64,000 nt of DNA from Sodalis ligni (GCF_016865525.2 NZ_CP075169.1:1612337-1676336); one strand, 5' to 3'; counted from the first letter of the stretch, positions 37,943 through 48,737 are shown. Program-made: numbers and translations. Notes: generated by a model from the letters alone, not told the origin.

Positions 37943-39013
37943 ATGAATTATCTCAATGACGATTTAAGAATAAGAGAAATTAAAGAATTGCTGCCGCCGG
38001 TGGCCCTTTTGGAAAAATTTCCGGCCACCGAACAGGCCGCCAAAACCGTTGCCGCCGCCCGGGCATCCATTCATCGCATCCTCAAAGGCAATGACGATCG
38101 TCTGCTGGTGGTGATCGGACCCTGTTCCATTCATGATACCGAGGCGGCAAAAGAGTATGCCGGTCGTTTATTGGCGCTGAGGAATCAATTACAGGACGAG
38201 CTGGAAATCGTCATGCGGGTTTATTTTGAAAAACCACGCACCACGGTGGGCTGGAAGGGGCTGATCAATGACCCTTACTTGGACCATAGTTTTCAGATTA
38301 ACGACGGCTTGCGCATCGCCCGCAAGTTATTACTGGACATCAACGATAGCGGGTTGCCGGCCGCGGGCGAGTTTCTGGATATGATTACGCCGCAATATGT
38401 CGCTGATTTGATGAGCTGGGGCGCTATCGGCGCCCGGACCACCGAGTCCCAGGTCCATCGCGAGCTGGCATCGGGCCTGTCCTGTCCGGTTGGGTTCAAG
38501 AACGGCACCGACGGCACTATTAAAGTGGCTATCGATGCCATTAACGCCGCGGGCGCGGCGCACTGTTTCCTCTCCGTAACGAAGTGGGGGCACTCCGCCA
38601 TCGTCAATACCAGCGGCAACGCCGACTGCCATATTATTTTGCGCGGCGGCAGAGAGCCGAATTACAGCGCCCACCATGTGAAAGCGGTTAAAGACGGCCT
38701 GGCGAAAGCGGGACTGCCGGCGCAGGTGATGATTGATTTCAGCCATGCCAACAGCAGCAAACAGTACCAGAAACAGTTGGATGTCGCGCGGGATGTCTGC
38801 GGACAGCTGAGCGGCGGCGAGCGGGGTATTATCGGCGTAATGGTGGAGAGCCATTTGCTGGCGGGAAATCAAAACCTGGAAAGCGGTGAAGCGCTGGTCT
38901 ATGGCCGGAGTATTACCGACGCCTGCATCGGCTGGAACGACACCGAAACCATGCTGGGAGAATTGGCGCAGGCGGTGCGCGATCGTCGCCTGCAAGGCGA
39001 AAAGCCGGCCTGA
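37943..39013 (+). CDS. aroG: 3-deoxy-7-phosphoheptulonate synthase AroG
   Basis: A 356-residue DAHP synthase, the first step of the shikimate pathway (PEP plus erythrose-4-phosphate). ATG 37943 gives NYLNDDLRIREIKELLPPVA, the start of the Phe-sensitive isozyme; the longer upstream frame is not homologous. Signatures: VVIGPCSIHD, YFEKPRTTVGWKGLINDP, GARTTESQVHRELASGLSCP and GVMVESHL. The C-terminus has about six extra residues (LQGEKPA). About 310 bp of upstream DNA holds only a half-match to a TyrR box, so I do not call one. Confidence 0.95.
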   Translation: MNYLNDDLRIREIKELLPPVALLEKFPATEQAAKTVAAARASIHRILKGNDDRLLVVIGPCSIHDTEAAKEYAGRLLALRNQLQDELEIVMRVYFEKPRTTVGWKGLINDPYLDHSFQINDGLRIARKLLLDINDSGLPAAGEFLDMITPQYVADLMSWGAIGARTTESQVHRELASGLSCPVGFKNGTDGTIKVAIDAINAAGAAHCFLSVTKWGHSAIVNTSGNADCHIILRGGREPNYSAHHVKAVKDGLAKAGLPAQVMIDFSHANSSKQYQKQLDVARDVCGQLSGGERGIIGVMVESHLLAGNQNLESGEALVYGRSITDACIGWNDTETMLGELAQAVRDRRLQGEKPA

Positions 39014-39028
39014 TTTGATTTTGTGAAC

Positions 39029-39064
39029 GCGATTGCCGGTAAAGCGTTCATCGCCGGCAATCGC
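39029..39064. terminator. Hairpin in the aroG-gpmA convergent gap
   Basis: GCGATTGCCGG (39029-39039) and CCGGCAATCGC (39054-39064) form an 11-bp stem around a 14-base loop between the two stop codons. There is no strong T tract on either side, so it may be a weak bidirectional terminator or an RNA-stabilising stem. Confidence 0.45.
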
Positions 39065-39083
39065 TTCGGTTCAACGGGACAAA

Positions 39084-39836
39084 TTACTTGGCTTTGCCCT
39101 GATTGGCCACCGCGGCCGCTTTGGCGGCGATTTCAGCGGCGTTGCCCAGATAATAATGCTTGATGGGTTTCATGTTATCGTCGAATTCATAAACCAGCGG
39201 TACCCCTGTGGGGATATTCAGCTCAAGAATTTCTTCTTCGCTCATATGGTCGAGGAATTTCACCAGGGCGCGAATGGAGTTGCCGTGGGCGGCGATAATA
39301 ACGCGTTCACCGCTCTTCATGCGCGGTAAAATCGTCTCGTTCCAGTACGGGGTGACCCGTTCGATGGTCAGCGCCAGGCTTTCCGTGGTGGGCAGTTCAG
39401 CCTCTGTCAGCTTGGCGTAGCGGGCATCATGCCCCGGGAAACGTTCATCATCACGGGTGAGTTCCGGAGGGGTCACGGCAAAACCGCGACGCCATTGTTT
39501 CACCTGTTCGTCACCGTATTTTTCGGCGGTTTCGGCTTTGTTCAGTCCTTGCAACGCGCCGTAATGGCGTTCGTTCAGACGCCAGGATTTTTCAACCGGC
39601 AGCCAAGCCTGGTCCAGTTCGTCCAGTATATTCCACAGGGTATGAATGGCGCGCTTCAAGACGGAGGTATAGGCGAAATCGAAAATAAAACCTTCATCTT
39701 TCAGCAGTTTACCCGCTTGTTTAGCTTCAGTACGGCCTTTGTCGGACAAATCGACGTCCGTCCAGCCGGTAAAGCGATTTTCATTATTCCACTGGCTTTC
39801 ACCGTGTCGTACCAGAACCAGTTTCGTTACCGCCAT
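39084..39836 (-). CDS. gpmA: 2,3-bisphosphoglycerate-dependent phosphoglycerate mutase
   Basis: A 250-residue glycolytic enzyme interconverting 3- and 2-phosphoglycerate. The phosphohistidine motif [11 protein letters not shown] opens the protein, with the second His in [28 protein letters not shown] and [16 protein letters not shown] line the active site. AAGGAG lies before the ATG. It is monocistronic, convergent with aroG. Confidence 0.97.
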   Translation of the reverse strand: MAVTKLVLVRHGESQWNNENRFTGWTDVDLSDKGRTEAKQAGKLLKDEGFIFDFAYTSVLKRAIHTLWNILDELDQAWLPVEKSWRLNERHYGALQGLNKAETAEKYGDEQVKQWRRGFAVTPPELTRDDERFPGHDARYAKLTEAELPTTESLALTIERVTPYWNETILPRMKSGERVIIAAHGNSIRALVKFLDHMSEEEILELNIPTGVPLVYEFDDNMKPIKHYYLGNAAEIAAKAAAVANQGKAK

Positions 39837-39965
39837 CGTTGACTCCTTAAAGTCTAAAGATTTTTGTGAAAACTCCTTTTATTATATTGCCTGCCCGGTG
39901 GATGCGGCAACCGCATAGCGTTAAACAGCGTGAAATAAATAACCCGCTACACTATTGCTATCTTG

Positions 39966-41012
39966 CTATAACGCCACGAACTGATAACGGGTTTGGGAAC
40001 GATAGGTCTCGCCCGGCTGGAGCCAGCAGTCAGGCTGCGGCCATTCCGGGTGATGCGGACTGTCCGGCAAAAACTCGCTCTCCAAAGCCACTCCGCTGTA
40101 GTTGAGGTACTCCCCGCCCTGGCGCGCCGGCGTCCCCGCCAGGTAATTGCCGGTGTATAGCTGCAGAGCCGGCGCGGTGGTAAAGACCTTCAACAGCACC
40201 TGGCCGTCAGCCGACCAGAGCTGCGCCGCGGGACTGTCGCCGTCGCGGCAGGCGGTATACAGCAAAAAGGCATGATCGTACCCTTTGACCCTCTGTTGAT
40301 CGCGATCGCGCAGAAAATCCTGGGAAATGGTCTTGGGTTTACGAAAATCCATGCCGGTATTGTCCACATCCGCCAGCGGCGCGCAGGGTATGCCGTCGCT
40401 GTCCACCGGCAGGTACTGGCCGGCATAGATCTGCAGCGTTTCCTGTCGGATGTCGCTATTGGCGCCGTCCAGATGAAAATAGGCATGATTGGTCAGGTTG
40501 ACCGGACAGGGATGATCCACGGTGGCGCGGTAAGCGATGGCCACGGCGTTGTCTTCGGTGACGGTATAACGCACCATCGCCGTCAGGTTGCCGGGAAAAC
40601 CCTGGTCGCCGTCGGCGGAGGATAAGCGGTATAGCACCGAGGTCAGGGTATGTTCCACGCACTCCCAGCGGCGGGCGTTGAAGCCTGTCGGACCGCCGTG
40701 CAACTGGTGTTCGCCCTGATTGGCGCTTAACGGCCAATGATGGCCGTCCAGGGTAAGATTGGCTTTTGCGATACGGTTGGCATAGCGGCCCACCGTCGCT
40801 CCCAGGTAGGCGCTCTGCTTGAGGTAATCCGCCGGGGTCGGACACCCCAGCAGCACTTCCCGTTTGGCGCCGGATTTCAGCGGCAGCTGGCATGAGAGCC
40901 AGGTAGCCCCCCAATCCATCAGGGTTATCTGCAGACCCGTTTCAGAGCCCAGGGTCAGGCAGTTGAACGGTTTACCGTCGGGGGCAGTGCCGGATTCAAA
41001 CTCTTTTAACAT
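39966..41012 (-). CDS. galM: Galactose mutarotase (aldose 1-epimerase)
   Basis: A 348-residue enzyme converting β- to α-D-galactose for GalK. The ATG 41012 ([15 protein letters not shown]) is taken because GAAGGAAC precedes it and it matches the family; the frame is open upstream inside galK. Active-site signatures: [26 protein letters not shown], the His in [14 protein letters not shown], and the general-base Glu in [20 protein letters not shown]. The start overlaps the galK stop by seven bases; last gene of galETKM. Confidence 0.95.
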   Translation of the reverse strand: MLKEFESGTAPDGKPFNCLTLGSETGLQITLMDWGATWLSCQLPLKSGAKREVLLGCPTPADYLKQSAYLGATVGRYANRIAKANLTLDGHHWPLSANQGEHQLHGGPTGFNARRWECVEHTLTSVLYRLSSADGDQGFPGNLTAMVRYTVTEDNAVAIAYRATVDHPCPVNLTNHAYFHLDGANSDIRQETLQIYAGQYLPVDSDGIPCAPLADVDNTGMDFRKPKTISQDFLRDRDQQRVKGYDHAFLLYTACRDGDSPAAQLWSADGQVLLKVFTTAPALQLYTGNYLAGTPARQGGEYLNYSGVALESEFLPDSPHHPEWPQPDCWLQPGETYRSQTRYQFVAL

Positions 41013-42154
41013 AGACCTGTTCCTTCGGAAGCATGGCAAACATAAAAAGTCTCTTTAAGGCCGGTTTTTTGCCGGTATTGTTCCGCAACCGCCGCGCGTA
41101 CCGACTCAACGCGCTCTGTGGGCACCAGCGCCACCACGCAACCGCCAAACCCGCCGCCGGTCATGCGAACGCCGCCTTCGGTACCGATTTCCTGTTTAAC
41201 GATTTCCACCAGGCTATCGATGGGGGGAACGGTGATTTCAAAGTCATCCCGCATGGAAGCGTGAGACTCCGCCATCAAAATTCCCATTTTGGTTAAATCT
41301 CCCGCGGCCAGCGCCTCGGCGGCGGCCAGGGTACGCGCATTTTCAGTCAGCACATGCCGCACGCGTTTGGCGACCACCGGATCCAATTCGTGTTCCACCG
41401 CTTCGAACTGGCTCAATTCCACATCGCGCAGTTTGTCGACGGCGAAAAAACGCGCGCCGGTTTCACACTGTTCGCGGCGGGCGTTATATTCGCTATCCAC
41501 CAGGCCGCGTTTCACGTTGGAGTTGATGATGATCACCGCGACGTTCGCCGGCATGGGCACGGCCCGGGTACCCAGAGTGCGGCAGTCGATCAGCAGCGCA
41601 TGGTTATCTTTGCCCAGCGCTGAAATCAATTGATCCATAATGCCGCAATTACAGCCGACAAACTGGTTTTCCGCTTCCTGGCCGTTAAGCGCCAGGGCCA
41701 CGTCATCCAGCCGGAGGTGATACAGGGTCTGGATGGCCTTGCCCACCGCCACTTCAAGCGAAGCCGATGAACTCAGGCCCGCCCCCTGGGGAACGTTGCC
41801 GCTGAGCACCAAGTCGGCGCCGCCGAAATTCGAGTCACGCTGCTGCAAGTGTTTCACTACGCCGCGGACATAGTTGGACCACTGCTGGCTGTCATGGGAT
41901 AAAATTGGCTCATCCAGCGAAAAAATATCTTGCTGATGGTCACAATCCACGGCAATAACCCGAATCTTGCGATCATCGCGTTTGGCGCAGCTCACCACGG
42001 TTTCATAGTCGATGGCGCAGGGGAGAACAAAACCATCGTTATAATCGGTATGTTCGCCGATCAGGTTAACGCGGCCGGGTGCTTTCACCGTGAGCGCGGC
42101 ATCGTAACCAAAGGATTGACGGAAGGTGGTTTCGGTGATGTTTTTTAACGTCAT
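41006..42154 (-). CDS. galK: Galactokinase
   Basis: A 382-residue GHMP kinase phosphorylating α-galactose. Signatures: [20 protein letters not shown] (galactose recognition), [20 protein letters not shown] (ATP loop) and [15 protein letters not shown]. Length equals that of E. coli GalK. It is coupled to galT by an ATGA overlap. No lesion is visible. Confidence 0.97.
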   Translation of the reverse strand: MTLKNITETTFRQSFGYDAALTVKAPGRVNLIGEHTDYNDGFVLPCAIDYETVVSCAKRDDRKIRVIAVDCDHQQDIFSLDEPILSHDSQQWSNYVRGVVKHLQQRDSNFGGADLVLSGNVPQGAGLSSSASLEVAVGKAIQTLYHLRLDDVALALNGQEAENQFVGCNCGIMDQLISALGKDNHALLIDCRTLGTRAVPMPANVAVIIINSNVKRGLVDSEYNARREQCETGARFFAVDKLRDVELSQFEAVEHELDPVVAKRVRHVLTENARTLAAAEALAAGDLTKMGILMAESHASMRDDFEITVPPIDSLVEIVKQEIGTEGGVRMTGGGFGGCVVALVPTERVESVRAAVAEQYRQKTGLKETFYVCHASEGTGLC

Positions 42155-43200
42155 AGGGATACTCCGGTGTCCCGAAAATGAATGTCGCCGACCGCACGCA
42201 GGCGGTCGCTGGCTTGCTCGGCGGTCAAATCGCGCTGGGTTTCCGCCAGCATTTCATATCCGACCATAAACTTGCGCACCGTCGCCGAACGCAGCAGCGG
42301 CGGATAGAAATGGGCATGCAGTTGCCAATGGCTGTTGTCCTGGTTGATAAACGGCGCGCCGTGCCATCCCATGGAATAGGGGAATGAGCATTTGAACAGG
42401 TTGTCATATCTGCTGGTAAGCTTCTTCAGCGCTACCGCCAGATCGGCGCTTTGTGATGCATTCAGGGCGTCCAGGCGCAATACATGGGCTTTTGGCAGCA
42501 GCAGGGTTTCGAACGGCCAAGCCGCCCAATAGGGCACCACCGCCAGCCAGTGCTCGGTTTCCACCACGGTGCGCGCACCGTCGGCCAGCTCATTGGCCGT
42601 GTAGTCCACCAGCATCGGCGAACCGTGCTGACGGAAGTAATCCCGCTGGTATCGGTCTTCCCGCTCGGCTTCATTGGGCAAAAAGCTGTTGGCCCAGATT
42701 TGGCCGTGGGGGTGGGGATTGGAGCAGCCCATGGCGGCGCCCTTGTTCTCAAATACCTGCACCCAGGGATAACGCTGTCCCAGTTCGGCGCTCTGTTCTT
42801 GCCAGGTTTTGACAATGGCCTCCAGGGCGGGCAACGGCAATTCCGGCAGGGTTTTACTGTGATCGGGGGAAAAGCAGATGACCCGGCTGGTGCCGCGGGC
42901 GCTTTCACTGCGCATCAAGGGATTGTCGCCCGGCGCGGCATCGGGCGTATCCTCCATCAGGGCGGCAAAATCATTGGTAAAGACATAGGTGGTCTGATAG
43001 TCGGGGTTTTTATCCCCCGAGACACGGGTATTGCCCGGGCACAGGAAACACTGCGGATCGTGGGCGGGCAATTGATTGGAGGCCGGCGTTTCCTGCTGGC
43101 CCTGCCAGGGCCGTTTCGCCCGGTGCGGAGAAACCAGCACCCATTGACCGGTCAGCGGATTGTAACGGCGATGGGGATGATCGACGGGGTTAAACTGCAT
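42151..43200 (-). CDS. galT: Galactose-1-phosphate uridylyltransferase
   Basis: A 349-residue HIT-superfamily enzyme of the Leloir pathway. It begins [20 protein letters not shown]; the zinc-site Cys residues are in CFLCPGNTR. The catalytic motif is [14 protein letters not shown], where the central His is the nucleophile. The C-terminal zinc/iron site lies near [26 protein letters not shown] precedes the ATG. It follows galE by 11 bases. Confidence 0.97.
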   Translation of the reverse strand: MQFNPVDHPHRRYNPLTGQWVLVSPHRAKRPWQGQQETPASNQLPAHDPQCFLCPGNTRVSGDKNPDYQTTYVFTNDFAALMEDTPDAAPGDNPLMRSESARGTSRVICFSPDHSKTLPELPLPALEAIVKTWQEQSAELGQRYPWVQVFENKGAAMGCSNPHPHGQIWANSFLPNEAEREDRYQRDYFRQHGSPMLVDYTANELADGARTVVETEHWLAVVPYWAAWPFETLLLPKAHVLRLDALNASQSADLAVALKKLTSRYDNLFKCSFPYSMGWHGAPFINQDNSHWQLHAHFYPPLLRSATVRKFMVGYEMLAETQRDLTAEQASDRLRAVGDIHFRDTGVSL

Positions 43201-43211
43201 GTGAATCTCCT

Positions 43212-44228
43212 TTATTCCGGATAACCATTCGGGTGCCGGGACTGCCAGCGCCAGGTATCTTCGGCCATATCGGCCAGAGAGCGGGTTACCCGCCAGTTCA
43301 GTTCACGGGCCGCCTTATCCGGTGAGGCCCAATAGGCGGCCAGATCGCCGTCGCGCCGCGGGGCGAATTGATAGGGGATCTCCCGGCCGCACGCCTTGCT
43401 GAACGCGTTGACTACCTCCATGACGCTGTGTCCGACGCCGGAACCCAGGTTATAGATATGGGTGCCCGCCTTATTACGCAGGGCGTTCAGCGCCGCCACA
43501 TGGCCGTCGGCCAAATCCACAACATGAATATAGTCACGAACGCCGGTGCCGTCCGGGGTGGGGAAGTCATTGCCGAAAATCGTCAAGGACGGCCGACGGC
43601 CCACCGCCACCTGGGCGATAAACGGCATGAGATTATTGGGGATGCCTTGCGGGTCTTCTCCCATCTCTCCGGAGGGATGGGCGCCTACCGGATTGAAATA
43701 ACGCAGCAGGGTGATGCTCCAATCGGGTTCAGCCCGTTGCAGATCCTGCAGTATCTGTTCCGCCATGAGTTTACTGCGGCCATAGGGGCTTGATGGCTGA
43801 CCGGCGGGCAAACTCTCGTCATAGGGAACGACGGGCTGATCGCCGTAAACCGTGGCGGAGGAGCTGAAAATCAGATTTTTCACCCCGGCCTCGCCCATGG
43901 CGTCCACCAGCGCCAGGGTGCCGTAGACATTATTTTCGTAGTATTCCACCGGCTTGATTACCGATTCCCCCACCGCCTTCAGGCCGGCGAAATGAATAAC
44001 CGCTTCGATGTGATGTTCGCGAAAGATAGCCGAGAGCAGGGTTTTATCGCGGATATCGCCCCGGTAGAAGGTTGGTTTGGCGCCGCACAGGCGCGCCAAG
44101 GTATCCACGACGCTGGCTTTGCTGTTATACAAATTATCCAAAATGATCGGATCGTAGCCCGCCCCGTGGAGCTGCAGACAGGTATGGCTACCAATGTAAC
44201 CGCTACCACCCGTTACTAATATTGACAT
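43212..44228 (-). CDS. galE: UDP-glucose 4-epimerase
   Basis: A 338-residue short-chain dehydrogenase-type epimerase with bound [19 protein letters not shown] is the Rossmann motif. [10 protein letters not shown] and [13 protein letters not shown] carry the catalytic Ser, Tyr and Lys. The C-terminus ([14 protein letters not shown]) is conserved. First gene of galETKM, 75 bp from the Gal operator. Confidence 0.97.
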   Translation of the reverse strand: MSILVTGGSGYIGSHTCLQLHGAGYDPIILDNLYNSKASVVDTLARLCGAKPTFYRGDIRDKTLLSAIFREHHIEAVIHFAGLKAVGESVIKPVEYYENNVYGTLALVDAMGEAGVKNLIFSSSATVYGDQPVVPYDESLPAGQPSSPYGRSKLMAEQILQDLQRAEPDWSITLLRYFNPVGAHPSGEMGEDPQGIPNNLMPFIAQVAVGRRPSLTIFGNDFPTPDGTGVRDYIHVVDLADGHVAALNALRNKAGTHIYNLGSGVGHSVMEVVNAFSKACGREIPYQFAPRRDGDLAAYWASPDKAARELNWRVTRSLADMAEDTWRWQSRHPNGYPE

Positions 44229-44303
44229 TAGCTGGTCCTCTATCCTTCCATGGGGTTAAATTATCATGTCACATCGCCTCAAAAGGTGATCTTGTCGATA
44301 TAA

Positions 44304-44319
44304 ATGAAATCGATTACAC
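44304..44319. promoter_or_regulatory. GalR/GalS operator upstream of galE
   Basis: Read on the minus strand the site is GTGTAATCGATTTCAT. It matches the Gal operator consensus GTGKAANCGNTTNCAC except at the last base. It lies about 75 bp upstream of galE, where the external operator would be expected. I did not find a clear internal operator. Confidence 0.75.
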
Positions 44320-44481
44320 ATGATTTTAGCTGAAATTTGCGACCTCGCCTACAGCATTAACAGGAAGTATCAGGGGAGAAGAGGGCGCCGTACCGTACGG
44401 CATGGGAGCGAGGAATATGGTAACGCTTACATTACTGAAAACCCAGGCCAATGGAAAGGACCGGCCCGAGAGATGTGGCGA

Positions 44482-45948
44482 TTATAACGTCTCGAACCGA
44501 TAGCGGTAGATGTCCCCTTGCGGCACAAAGGTCAGCCGGTGGGTGATGCATTCGGGCGCATCTTCCGCATGGTGTGAAACGAATAGCAGCTGGGTATCCC
44601 CTTCGCCGATAAGCACATCTACCCAGCGGCGCACCAGCGCGCGGTTCAGGGGATCGAGACCCTGCAAAGGTTCATCAAGGATCAGCAGGGCCGGATGTTT
44701 GACCATGGCGCGGGCAATCAGCACCAACCGCTGCTGCCCCCAGGATAAGCTGTGGAAAGGCGCGTCCGCCGCGCCGGTCAGTCCCAATAAGTCCAGCCAC
44801 TGCCGGGTTAACAACTGCTGGCGTTCCGATACCGCCTGGTAGATGCCGATGGAGTCGAAAAATCCCGACAAAATGACGCTGCGGGCAGTGGCGCTGACCC
44901 GGTAATCCAGGTGCAGGCTGCTGCTGACATAGCCGATATGGCGTTTGATATCCCAGATGGTTTCACCGCTGCCGCGACGGCGGCCGAACAGCGTGAGATC
45001 GTTACTGTAGCCTTGAGGCTGGTCTCCGGTGACCAGGCTCAACAGGGTGGATTTACCGGCTCCGTTCGGCCCGACGATTTGCCAGTGCTGGCCCGGCAGC
45101 ACCTGCCAGTCCAGGTGGTGCAGGATGGGACGATCCTGATAGGTGACGACGCCGTTGCGCAAGGTAATCAAGGGTTCGCCGGCGGGCAGGGGGTTTTTTT
45201 GCCCCGGCGCCTCGGTGTCGGGCAATTGGATGCCGTTCATTGATTCGGCATGGGCCAACTGGGCCACCAGCGCTTGTGCCAGCAGCGTTTCGCGATCGCC
45301 GGTACAGGTTAATTCACAATCCGCCAAGATCCCCACATTGCCGATATAGGCCGGAATGTCGTCGAACCGGTTGAGTATCAGCACCAGGGCCATGCTGCCG
45401 TCTCCCAGACCATGCAGCATGTCGCTCAGCTGGGCGCGGGAGGCCACATCAAGGCCGTCGAAGGGCTCATCCAGGATCAGGATATCGGGTTTGGCCATCA
45501 GCGCCTGGCACAATAAGGTTTTACGCGTTTCGCCGGTGGAAAGGTATTTGAAACGCCGGGACAGCAGATGGGTGATGCCGAATTGTGTCGCCAGCGTTTG
45601 GCACAGCGCCGGGTCTTTATAATCCTGCTGGATAATTTCTCCGGCGGTCCGGCCGGTATCCTCCTCCCCTTCGCTTAACAGATCGGTGTTATTGCGCTGC
45701 CACTCCTCCGCCACCAGCTTTTGCAGCTGTTCAAAGGAGAGCCTGGCTATGCGCCGGTAGTCGCTGCGCCGGGAGCCGGACATAAGGGGGAGTTCATCCG
45801 CCAGCGCCCGCGCCAACGCGGATTTGCCGCTGCCGTTGGCGCCGACAAACGCCCAGCCTTCACCGGCACGAATGTCCAGCTGTGGGATGGATAACGTACG
45901 TGTATCGCTAAGACGAAATAATCCTTGCGAAATATGCAATGACGGCAT
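44482..45948 (-). CDS. modF: Molybdate-associated ABC protein ModF (two ATPase domains)
   Basis: A 488-residue soluble protein with two ABC ATPase domains and no membrane part. Domain 1 has Walker A VGANGSGKSALARAL, signature LSTGETRK and Walker B ILILDEPFDGLD. Domain 2 has VGPNGAGKSTLLSLV, LSWGQQRLVLIARA and LLILDEPLQGLDP. ATG 45948 (PSLHISQGLFRLSDT) follows AAGGAA and matches E. coli. It lies downstream of modE as the modEF pair. The precise role is unsettled. Confidence 0.95.
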   Translation of the reverse strand: MPSLHISQGLFRLSDTRTLSIPQLDIRAGEGWAFVGANGSGKSALARALADELPLMSGSRRSDYRRIARLSFEQLQKLVAEEWQRNNTDLLSEGEEDTGRTAGEIIQQDYKDPALCQTLATQFGITHLLSRRFKYLSTGETRKTLLCQALMAKPDILILDEPFDGLDVASRAQLSDMLHGLGDGSMALVLILNRFDDIPAYIGNVGILADCELTCTGDRETLLAQALVAQLAHAESMNGIQLPDTEAPGQKNPLPAGEPLITLRNGVVTYQDRPILHHLDWQVLPGQHWQIVGPNGAGKSTLLSLVTGDQPQGYSNDLTLFGRRRGSGETIWDIKRHIGYVSSSLHLDYRVSATARSVILSGFFDSIGIYQAVSERQQLLTRQWLDLLGLTGAADAPFHSLSWGQQRLVLIARAMVKHPALLILDEPLQGLDPLNRALVRRWVDVLIGEGDTQLLFVSHHAEDAPECITHRLTFVPQGDIYRYRFETL

Positions 45949-46023
45949 CGATTGTTCCTTTTTATGCAACTGATGCCGTCAGCATCAATATTTTACCCGC
46001 CGATGTCAACTTTTTTGCCGCCT

Positions 46024-46815
46024 TCAGCACAGCGTGGCGAGGATCACCTTATCGGCATTAAAATATGCTGTGATTTTCTGGCCGAGAGTGAAATGCTGCT
46101 CCGCCATCACGGCTTTGGGCAGCGTGGCGCATAACACTTCGCCTCCGGCCAGGGTCAGCAACACCTCATCGTTATGCTCTCCCTGTTCAATATGGGTCAG
46201 GGTGCCGTAGAGGACGTTGTCGGCGTCGTCGATGGTTTGCTCCCCGGCTACCACGGAAACCCAGGGGGCCTTGATTAACGCCAGCACCTCTTTGCCCGGC
46301 GCCAGCTGCAACCGATCGCCGCTCTGCTGGGTCAGGGCCACCATCAAGCGGGTCCGGCCGTCCGCCAGCAGGATTTCAACCTGCTGCTGCACATGCTGGT
46401 GGGTGCGGTCAATGACGGTGCCAAAGAACTGGTTGCGGGCGCTGGTTTGCAGGGAAAAACGCGAAATGGCCGCCAGCAGGCTGTCCAGCGGCATACGATC
46501 GTCTTGTAAAACGTCAAAGGCCTTTTGCTGAATCTGGCCCAATAAATCATAGAGTTGCAGTAACCGTTCGGCATAGCGCGTCAGGGTCGCTCCGCCGCCG
46601 CCTTTGCCCCCGGTGGCCCTTTCAACCAGGGTTTGTTCCGCCAGTTCGTTCATGGCGCTGATGGCGTCCCAGGCGCTTTTGTAGCTAATACCCGCCAGTT
46701 TGGCGCCCTGGCTTATGGAGCCGGTCAGCTTTATCTGTTTAAGCAGGGCTATCCTTCGCGGGTCGGCAAAAAGACGCTGCTGAAGTTTCAGGGTTAAAAG
46801 GATTTCGGCCTGCAT
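46024..46815 (-). CDS. modE: Molybdate-responsive regulator ModE
   Basis: A 263-residue dimeric regulator that represses modABC when molybdate-bound. ATG 46815 gives QAEILLTLKLQQRLFADPRR; the frame is open further upstream but not homologous. The N-terminal winged helix has GSISQGAKLAGISYKSAWDA and RATGGKGGGGATLTRY. Two C-terminal MOP/TOBE repeats bind the oxyanion (TSARNQFFGTVIDRTHQHVQ and LTQQSGDRLQLAPGKEVLAL). Its probable target site is at 50081-50104. Confidence 0.96.
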   Translation of the reverse strand: MQAEILLTLKLQQRLFADPRRIALLKQIKLTGSISQGAKLAGISYKSAWDAISAMNELAEQTLVERATGGKGGGGATLTRYAERLLQLYDLLGQIQQKAFDVLQDDRMPLDSLLAAISRFSLQTSARNQFFGTVIDRTHQHVQQQVEILLADGRTRLMVALTQQSGDRLQLAPGKEVLALIKAPWVSVVAGEQTIDDADNVLYGTLTHIEQGEHNDEVLLTLAGGEVLCATLPKAVMAEQHFTLGQKITAYFNADKVILATLC

Positions 46816-47027
46816 GCCTGTCTGCCTTGTCTGGTGGTTGATGGTTGGCTCGGCGATGGGGAAGCCGATAAATTCTCGCCGATTCAGCGCCCGGGGGCAA
46901 ATGATATGCCGTCGCCAAGGCACATCCCGTGCGCTATAACATAAAAAGCTTAAGCAGCCGCGCCAGAAACTGGTATAAAGACATCATGATCCTGATAACA
47001 CCTGCCGCCGGCATGAAATGAGGCCAA

Positions 47028-47210
47028 ATGCTAGAATTACTGGAAAGCTTGTTAGTCGTAGTGCTCATGGTGCCAATCGTCATGGCCGTCATTTTAGGCT
47101 TGATTTACGGATTGGGCGAACTGTTCAATGTTATCTCCAAAATCGGCCATGCCAAGGAACATGACAAAAACACCTCCGCCAAAACAGATGTGACGTCGGA
47201 ACGCCGCTAA
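47028..47210 (+). CDS. acrZ: AcrAB-TolC accessory peptide AcrZ
   Basis: A 60-residue single-span peptide that binds AcrB and tunes drug export. The helix [20 protein letters not shown] and the following [18 protein letters not shown] are nearly the E. coli sequence. The hydrophilic tail is about 11 residues longer than in E. coli (49 aa). It lies divergent from modE as in E. coli. Confidence 0.9.
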   Translation: MLELLESLLVVVLMVPIVMAVILGLIYGLGELFNVISKIGHAKEHDKNTSAKTDVTSERR

Positions 47211-47237
47211 CGGCGTACCCGGTCAAGGCTTGTCGCG

Positions 47238-47268
47238 ATGCCATCCCACCGGATGGCATTATTTGTTT
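47238..47268 (+). terminator. Rho-independent terminator after acrZ
   Basis: ATGCCATCC (47238-47246) and GGATGGCAT (47251-47259) form a 9-bp stem with loop CACC, followed by TATTTGTTT, about 30 bases after the acrZ stop. Confidence 0.8.
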
Positions 47269-47339
47269 CACCTGCCGCTTTGTCCTTTCACGCCACTGCA
47301 AAAAAAACATGAGGATGCCTATCCGGCCAGGACAAGAGC

Positions 47340-47545
47340 AAAGTGAATATATTCTTTAATAAGTATGATATGACTACCTCTTGTATTTATTAAATAACTT
47401 TCTTCATTTATTTGACGGTTATAACAGTATATTTGACATTGAAATTAGTGTAATAGTTAAATGGTGTTTTCTTTTAGGTGACTTAAAAAAATAAATTTAT
47501 CAGATATAATGCCACTCCACTGGCTATAGATTAATGGCATGCGCC
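47340..47545. promoter_or_regulatory. AT-rich leader upstream of an unrecognised gene
   Basis: About 200 bp made almost wholly of A/T-rich words (ATATATTC, TTTAATAAG, AAATAACTTTC), sharply unlike the flanking GC-rich DNA. It sits between the acrZ terminator and the 206-residue unknown gene and probably holds that gene's promoter. Such leaders are typical H-NS targets in enterobacteria; no specific operator was identified. Confidence 0.5.
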
Positions 47546-47560
47546 ATTTCCGGAGGAAAA

Positions 47561-48181
47561 ATGGATTTCAATACTAATGGCATTGCGCCGGCATGCGGCG
47601 CGAACGCCGGGACGGGAAGCCCTGACGGTGGAAGCATTAATCGCATGGAATCATTTAGCAGCTTTTGTTTTGGCGTCGGTAACGGTTCCGCCCGCACCAT
47701 GCCCATCGACATCCCCGGGCAAAACCGGTCCTTACGGCGGTCTTTTGCCCATGCGGAGCAAAGCCCGGAAAATGTTCAGCCTGCCTGCCGGTTCCTGGTG
47801 AAAGACCAGGAGGATGCGCGGCAGGTTGCCGCCTTGCTGAAAAACATGCGGGGGGTGGCGGATCGTATCGCCTGCACCCCGGACCGCCGGCGTTTCCTGG
47901 TTCAGCATCAAGGGTCCATATTCAATTTTTGCCTGGATGGGAACGGGAGCATTGCCGCATCGGCAATGGTTCATCCCACATCCTGCCTTCGGCAGGATTT
48001 TGCCGGCGTCGCGGGTCAGCCCGCCCAGGTGTTCCAGAAGATGGAAGGCGCCCGGCAAATTCTTAATGCCTATCTGGCGGGAAAAACCAATGCTTCCCAT
48101 CCGGCGTCCGCAGTCGCCGGCAGCGGCGGTGACTCGCTCCCGGACGATTTTTTCCCCTTTGGCCTCCCGCCGCTTCCGTAA
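47561..48181 (+). CDS. Unrecognised 206-aa protein, possibly accessory or secreted
   Basis: I do not recognise this protein. ATG 47561 is well supported by GGAGGAAAA directly before it. Residues 1-75 are Gly/Asn/Ser/Pro-rich and look disordered (FNTNGIAPACGANAGTGSPD). Residues ~76-165 could fold (FLVKDQEDARQVAALLKNM, RRRFLVQHQGSIFNFCLDG and VFQKMEGARQILNAYL). The tail is acidic and Pro/Phe-rich (DDFFPFGLPPLP). There are six Cys and no signal peptide or membrane segment. The AT-rich leader and absence from the E. coli locus suggest horizontal acquisition. The layout of a disordered N-terminus plus folded core is compatible with a type III effector, but that is only a hypothesis. Confidence 0.6.
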   Translation: MDFNTNGIAPACGANAGTGSPDGGSINRMESFSSFCFGVGNGSARTMPIDIPGQNRSLRRSFAHAEQSPENVQPACRFLVKDQEDARQVAALLKNMRGVADRIACTPDRRRFLVQHQGSIFNFCLDGNGSIAASAMVHPTSCLRQDFAGVAGQPAQVFQKMEGARQILNAYLAGKTNASHPASAVAGSGGDSLPDDFFPFGLPPLP

Positions 48182-48368
48182 TGGGCCACTGTTCTTTTTG
48201 GTAATATTTGCGATTCGTTTAATGTCCAGCCCTGTTATTCCGTCGGGTATTGATTATAGAATAAATATCCATGGCGGCGCTGAGCCGCTGTGAAAATAAC
48301 CCGAACATTATCTGGATAATGGAAGGGATAATGAAAAACAGTGTAAACAGTGACCGGAGAAACTGGCG

Positions 48369-48737
48369 ATGGTGCAACCGCAATCGTTCAACGCAATAAA
48401 AATTCTGCTCACCGGACTTAATGGCGGCCTAACGCCGCGTCGTGAAGATATTCCGTTGAACATCGAAGATAATTCTGATTTTGATGCGGTTTACAATAAA
48501 AGGCTGAACACGTTTTTTGCCGGTTATGGCGACCTTTATCAAGCAGTACAAAACCAGGACAAGGCGGCGATAAAAACCGCGCTGACGCGGGCAAAAATCG
48601 CCACTCTGTCCCTGACCAGTTTTTTCACCGCCCTGGAAGATGACTGCATCAGCCTGTTAACCCATCTTGACGATGGTCCCCCTGGGCAGGATGCGCTCGC
48701 GGAACCCCATGCCGGCGGTAAAGGCGTAATGGTTTGA
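48369..48737 (+). CDS. Unrecognised 122-aa helical protein
   Basis: I do not recognise this protein. The ATG at 48369 follows a stop in the same frame and has GGAG nine bases upstream. The sequence looks mostly helical and soluble (NAIKILLTGLNG, DFDAVYNKRLNTFFAGYGDL, AAIKTALTRAKIATLSLTSF and FTALEDDCISLLTHLDD) with a polar, Gly-rich tail. It has no signal peptide. It lies 188 bp after the 206-residue unknown gene on the same strand, so the two may form a pair; a chaperone or partner role is possible but unsupported beyond size and position. Confidence 0.5.
   Translation: MVQPQSFNAIKILLTGLNGGLTPRREDIPLNIEDNSDFDAVYNKRLNTFFAGYGDLYQAVQNQDKAAIKTALTRAKIATLSLTSFFTALEDDCISLLTHLDDGPPGQDALAEPHAGGKGVMV

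Noticed and set aside
48331..48399. 22-aa ORF beginning at ATG 48331 before the 122-aa unknown gene
   Set aside because: It has an RBS but stops inside the next frame and resembles nothing; a leader peptide is possible but unsupported.
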